Positions 61,301 to 64,000 of a DNA stretch of 64,000 nt are shown here, piece by piece; the stretch's first letter is position 1; the number at the start of each line of letters is the position of its first letter. The position numbers and the translations under genes were made by a program. A model generated the notes under the pieces. The model was not told the DNA's origin. It worked only from the letters and a program-made list of their open reading frames with translations, and ran no database searches. This DNA is from Myxococcota bacterium (GTDB lineage Bacteria > Myxococcota_A > UBA9160 > SMWR01), in NCBI GenBank assembly GCA_039030075.1, contig JBCCEW010000004.1:151826-215825 (forward strand), in the 5' to 3' direction.

Positions 61301-61531
61301 ACGAGCGTGACGTCGATCCTCGGCGCCATGCCGCTGGTGCTGGCGAGCAGCGCCGGCGCCGAGAGCCGTCAGGCGATCGGCGTTGCGGTCGTGGGCGGGC
61401 TCGTCTTCTCGACGGCGCTCACCCTGCTGGTGGTGCCCGTCGTCCACGGCGCCATCGTCCGCGCCGCGACACGCTTCGGCTGGGGTGCGCCGCCGCCGCT
61501 GGTCGAACTCGGCGACTCGGCCGAAGCCTGA
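58382..61531 (+). CDS. RND multidrug/solute efflux permease (AcrB-type)
   Basis: 1049 aa, the usual pump length, from the GTG overlapping the adaptor stop. The proton-relay Asp pair is in VGLLVDDSIVVQENIYR near 396-412, and the TM10 Lys is in LVTKNAILLVDFAN near 935. The pore-domain repeats start at RELPDVDRPLVSVTTVYSGASPE near 37. It pumps substrates from the inner membrane or periplasm using the proton gradient. No TolC-like channel gene follows. Confidence 0.94.
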   Translation: MRLSDLSIERPVLATVMSLLIVVMGSVAFFTLPVRELPDVDRPLVSVTTVYSGASPETVEATITEPLERVLNGIEGIRNIDSQSSFGGSSINIEFEAGRDIDLAATEVSNAVLRAVDRLPDDAKRPEVRKSAANARPIMFINVIGPEYSPVDLTDFADRYVRTPLQLLPGVAQAIISGERRYAMRVWLDPARMAARGVDALDVRRAIQESNLQLPAGELESEGRKFTINADARIADPEVFGRIVIREDDDLPIRIEDVGHVELGSENYQSITRHTGRDVVGVGIIRQSRSNELAISQAVREKLDDINATLPEGVYVDVAVDFTKFVREALKEVTITLAIAFAIVVIVNLVFLRSPTTTAITTAVIPVALVGTLAGLLVLDFSINVLTLLALVLSVGLLVDDSIVVQENIYRRQERGESPREAALRGAREVGFPVIATTAAVLAVLLPLSLMTGNTGRLFREFAITMAVAVTISTFVALTLVPMLCSRFLHVASGENELAKKFEHGLESTRSRYLGWLDAALAHPKRIAVALVVVVVGVAFVFGDIRQTFLPVEDRGRMFVQIRAPEGSTAAYTRRALSQLEEVLLSTDEISTFFAAIGMGFGARANTANGMVFTTMTHWDERAEKQQAVVERVRNQLFGIPEALVYAFSPASISQRSYSDVEVVVKSSNASLDEFAALRDQVVAAMHEVPGLVNADSDLRLENPQLDILFDRERAADIGVPVSAVSESLRLLVSQNPADDFILRNKSYDVVTALASPFRSVPEHLGEVHVRTQDGAMVALSGLIDTVPRSAPTWLNHYDLQRSVTFTGNLADGAALGDVLPAVQAIVRENLPRGFSVDLRNASREFVESGAQIYLTFVIALLVIYLVLAAQFESFIDPLSVMLTVPLATFGALFCLWFPGEVNEKLAWIGVGPLLPQFTLNLYSQIGIILLVGLVTKNAILLVDFANQARARGLELGDALREAGKTRFRPILMTSVTSILGAMPLVLASSAGAESRQAIGVAVVGGLVFSTALTLLVVPVVHGAIVRAATRFGWGAPPPLVELGDSAEA

Positions 61532-61622
61532 AGGCTCGGCCCGTCTCGCGGGCGACCGCAGCAAAGGCACACCCCGCCGCCGGTTCCGGGGGCCTGGCCC
61601 GGGGGACGACGACGGAGTGCCT

Positions 61623-61686
61623 TGGGGGGAGGGTGCGTTCTTTGGGTGTGGTTGGTGGGTTGTTGGGGGGAAGGAAGGAGCGGGGG
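61623..61686 (+). other. G-rich tract with G-quadruplex potential
   Basis: A run of G-triplets (GGGGGG, GGG, GGG, GGG, GGGGGG) separated by loops of 1-10 bases falls between the convergent RND permease and the carrier-protein gene. The base composition differs sharply from the flanks: almost no C on this strand. On the minus strand the same bases form a pyrimidine-rich tract just beyond the carrier-protein stop. Confidence 0.5.
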
Positions 61687-61697
61687 CTCCAGAAAAC

Positions 61698-61955
61698 TCA
61701 GGCGGCGCGCGCGCGGAGCTGACGCAGGTACTGGACCACGTCGAAGACGGTTTCGAAGAGGCTCGCCGCCGTGTCCGGAATCGACATCCCGAAGGCTTCC
61801 TCGAGCGCGTCGAGCAGTTCGAGGGTGTCGAAGCGATCGAGTCCGAGTTCACTGTCGAGGCGGGTGGTCCAGTCGAGCTCTTCGAGGGGAACGCCGAGGT
61901 GCTCTGCCAGGATCTGACAGACGGCGGTGTCGGGTTCGTGTGCGTCTCGGAACAT
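61698..61955 (-). CDS. Acyl-carrier-like protein lacking the phosphopantetheine serine
   Basis: 85 aa from the ATG at 61955. The four-helix ACP pattern is clear: VCQILAEHLGVPLEELDW, a helix with FDTLELLDALEEAFGMSIPD, and LFETVFDVVQYLRQLRA. In active ACPs the second helix begins LGxDSL with the Ser carrying 4'-phosphopantetheine; here it reads LGLDRFD (residues 38-43), with Arg in place of Ser. It therefore cannot be loaded in the usual way. It might be a structural or regulatory partner, like Ser-less ACP homologues. No fatty-acid or polyketide genes are nearby. Confidence 0.8.
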   Translation of the reverse strand: MFRDAHEPDTAVCQILAEHLGVPLEELDWTTRLDSELGLDRFDTLELLDALEEAFGMSIPDTAASLFETVFDVVQYLRQLRARAA

Positions 61956-62142
61956 CTTCCGTCCTCTTTCCTTTGCGTGCGGCCCGTTCCGATTCGTAGG
62001 TCGCGCCGGCGCCGCATTCGGTAACTCGCATTCCGCGATTGGCGTTTCGACGCAGTTCGCCGTTCGCCGCTTCATCGGAGAAGCAGAACCGGGCGGTGCG
62101 GGAATACGAGCGAATCCAGGGGCTTACGCCCCGGCCGCCGGA

Positions 62143-63621
62143 CTAGTCGCGGGGTCCGGGCAGACGGCCGGCCCAGGGCGCCGCGGCCTCGAGCTGGTAG
62201 GCGAGCGCCAGCAGGGTCGACTCCTCGCCGAGGCGGGCGGCGAACTGGCTCCCGATCGGCAGGCCGTTCGCGGACATGCCGAGTGGGACCGACATCGCCG
62301 GGTTACCCGCGGCATTCCACACGGGCGTGTACGAGACGTACTCGATCATCGGGTCGAAGACGTCCTCGAAGGGGAGCGTCCCGGCCTGGGTGCCGAGCGG
62401 GATCGGCGGCGTGCGCAGGACGGGCGAGAGTACGAGGTCGTAGTCGTCGAAGAAACCGTTCACCGCCGGGCCGTAGCCGTGCAGGAACGCGATGGCCTTT
62501 TCGAGACTGCCCTCGGGAAGCTTCGCGAAGAAGTCGGCCATGCCGAGCGTCACCGGTTCGAGCAGCTCGCTCGGGTTGCCGCCCTGGGCCTCGATCTCGC
62601 GGCGCAGCGCGAAGGGGCGCGCCATCCACAGCGCGAGGAAGTGCTCGCGGAACGCCTCGCCCTGATACTCGGGCATCGCTTCGCTGACCTCGTGGCCGAG
62701 AGACGCGCAGAGCTTCGCGGTCTCCTCGACCGAGGCGGCCACCTGCGGGTCGGCGTCCGTTCCGTAGGCCGTCTTCGTGTGATAGCCGATCCGCAGGCGT
62801 CGCTTCTCGGGAGCGGTGACGAATCCCGCCGCAGGCAGCGGCGCCTTCGCGTCGGTGCGCTCGGTTGCGGCGAGGAAGGCCGCGCTGTCGCGCACGGTGC
62901 GGCTGACGACGTGCTTCACCGAGATGTCCACGGGCCTGTTCGAGGCGCGCTGCGGGTTGCGACCACGGCTCGGCTTCAACCCGAAGAGCCCACAGCACGA
63001 CGCGGGCACGCGAATCGAGCCCCCGCCGTCCGAGGCCTGGGCCATCGGCATCATGCCCGCGGCCACCGCGGCAGCGGCCCCACCGGATGAACCGCCGGCC
63101 GAATAGTCGAGGTTCCAGGGGTTCTTGCAGACGCCGAGCAAGGCGGGCTCGGTGGTCGCCACCAGCCCGAACTCGGGCGTGTTCGTCTTGCCGAGGATCA
63201 CGAGTCCGGCCTCGACCGTGCGCTCGGTGTGGAGCGTGCTCTGCTTCGAGATCTGCTTCGCGAACATCCGCGAACCCATCGTGTTCCGCGTGCCCGCGAG
63301 ATCGTTCAGATCCTTCAAGAGAAAGGGCACGCCGCGGAAGGGGCCGTCGGGGAGGCTGCCCTTCGACTCGGCGAGAGCGCGCTCGAAGAACCGCGTGGTC
63401 ACCGCGTTGATCGGCGCGTCGAGGGTTTCGATCCGCGCGATCGTCTCCATCACGAGCTCGGCCGACGTGATCTCCCCCGTGCGGATCAGCTCGGCCTGGC
63501 CGAGGGCGTCGGCGTCGAGGGCGCGCGTCGGCACCGAGCGCAGCGCGGCGCCACCGCCACCGCAGGCGACGAGCCCGCTGCTCGCCAAGGACCACAGGAA
63601 CGCGCGCCGATCGAGTGCCAT
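62143..63621 (-). CDS. Tat-exported amidase-signature lipoprotein
   Basis: 492 aa from the ATG at 63621, after GCAAGGAGG. The signal [21 protein letters not shown] combines a twin-arginine pair with a lipobox (cysteine near 19), suggesting folded export and lipid anchoring. The amidase triad is Lys in [10 protein letters not shown] near 96, Ser in [12 protein letters not shown] near 172 and Ser in [12 protein letters not shown] near 195. It resembles the cytoplasmic amidase at 32559 in motifs but not in location. The expected reaction is amide hydrolysis in the periplasm; the substrate is unknown. Confidence 0.88.
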   Translation of the reverse strand: MALDRRAFLWSLASSGLVACGGGGAALRSVPTRALDADALGQAELIRTGEITSAELVMETIARIETLDAPINAVTTRFFERALAESKGSLPDGPFRGVPFLLKDLNDLAGTRNTMGSRMFAKQISKQSTLHTERTVEAGLVILGKTNTPEFGLVATTEPALLGVCKNPWNLDYSAGGSSGGAAAAVAAGMMPMAQASDGGGSIRVPASCCGLFGLKPSRGRNPQRASNRPVDISVKHVVSRTVRDSAAFLAATERTDAKAPLPAAGFVTAPEKRRLRIGYHTKTAYGTDADPQVAASVEETAKLCASLGHEVSEAMPEYQGEAFREHFLALWMARPFALRREIEAQGGNPSELLEPVTLGMADFFAKLPEGSLEKAIAFLHGYGPAVNGFFDDYDLVLSPVLRTPPIPLGTQAGTLPFEDVFDPMIEYVSYTPVWNAAGNPAMSVPLGMSANGLPIGSQFAARLGEESTLLALAYQLEAAAPWAGRLPGPRD

Positions 63622-63735
63622 GCCAAGCCTCCTTGCGGCAAACCTGCCGCGACTCGGCATGCTAGCTCGACGACGAGCGACTGTGGGCCGGAACGGGAAG
63701 AAACCGACGCGTGTCGGCCGGGTCTGTGTCCGGGT

Positions 63736-64000
63736 TCAGGCCGACGGGCTCGGTGAACCCGACGGGCGCCAGCGCGCCCAGGCTTCGCGCGGTGAGCGCA
63801 CGAAGACCTTCAGGTCCTCGAGCGCCAGGTAGAAGACCGGCACGATCAAGAGGGTCAGCAGCATCGACGAGAACATGCCGGCGGCGGTCGCGACGGCCAT
63901 CGGGGCGCGCGTCTCGGCGCCGGGCCCGATCCCGAAGGCGGCCGGGAGCACGCCGAAGATCATCGACAGCGCGGTCATCAGGACCGGGCGCATCCGGACG
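63736..64000 (-). CDS. RND efflux permease, C-terminal fragment
   Basis: The last 87 or so residues of an AcrB-type pump; the gene continues beyond the right edge. The frame reads RPVLMTALSMIFGVLPAAFGIGPGAETRAPMA, the TM11-TM12 region of RND permeases, then FSSMLLTLLIVPVFYLALED. It is distinct from the pump at 58382. The upstream partner cannot be seen. It lies 114 bases downstream of nothing coding on its own strand within the window. Confidence 0.88.
   Translation of the reverse strand, partial: VRMRPVLMTALSMIFGVLPAAFGIGPGAETRAPMAVATAAGMFSSMLLTLLIVPVFYLALEDLKVFVRSPREAWARWRPSGSPSPSA

Overview
This 64 kb window is a G+C-rich (roughly two-thirds G+C by eye), densely packed chromosomal segment with about 58 protein genes, no rRNA or tRNA gene that I could find, and no transposase, phage gene or CRISPR array. 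It looks like core or near-core chromosome of an outer-membrane-bearing bacterium: it carries MlaA and MlaC, an HpnN-like hopanoid transporter, AcrB-type RND pumps, lipoproteins and a PEP-CTERM protein. The mix of DUF6178, two DUF3604 proteins, a luciferase-like (F420-type) oxidoreductase, many hydrolases and amidohydrolases, a histone-fold protein and a probable selenoprotein fits a deltaproteobacterial lineage (Myxococcota, Desulfobacterota or Binatota-like). That placement is inference from gene content, not a phylogeny.

Layout. 1-9.5 kb: MoaD-like fragment, ApaH-like phosphatase, DHH phosphoesterase, receiver-PilZ protein beside a membrane-anchored Fe-S aldo/keto reductase, MaoC hydratase, MscS channel with a BON lipoprotein, NAD synthetase, a 167-bp palindromic element and a cold-shock-domain protein. 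9.6-18 kb: a predicted periplasmic cyclohexadienyl dehydratase-chorismate mutase fusion, permease, queuosine-salvage protein overlapping a lipid kinase, aconitase, M20 peptidase, alpha/beta hydrolase. 18-24 kb: envelope-lipid genes (HpnN-like RND, MlaC/HpnM-like, MlaA) and a CNNM-type protein. 24-31 kb: DUF815 ATPase divergent from a GH31 homologue with altered catalytic motifs, then a zinc-ribbon protein, NUDIX, DUF6178 and CocE hydrolases. 31-38 kb: a 69-aa histone-fold protein with its own promoter and terminator, hydrolase, amidase, threonine aldolase, phospholipase D-like protein, and an ArsC/Spx-family gene with an in-frame UGA at the redox cysteine followed by a SECIS-like hairpin. 38-57 kb: LLM oxidoreductase, PEP-CTERM protein, two DUF3604 paralogues, amidohydrolases, an AlkB-like dioxygenase, glycosyltransferases, an exported methyltransferase-like lipoprotein, an acyltransferase and an aldo/keto reductase. 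57-64 kb: an RND efflux operon, an acyl-carrier-like protein lacking the phosphopantetheine serine, a Tat-exported amidase and the end of a second RND pump.

Most neighbours are arranged as short operons with 4-bp start/stop overlaps or tail-to-tail pairs sharing a few bases. The best candidates for new biology are the Sec-containing ArsC/Spx protein (its N-terminus is lost if UGA is read only as stop), the histone-fold protein, the PheC-AroQ fusion, the serine-less carrier protein, the GH31 homologue with changed active-site motifs, and the repeat elements at 8803-8969 and 46903-46986. No intergenic stretch exceeds 300 bases. The longest are 56921-57218 (operators and promoter of the efflux operon), 31386-31672 (histone promoter) and 1010-1273 (divergent control region with no clear motif).
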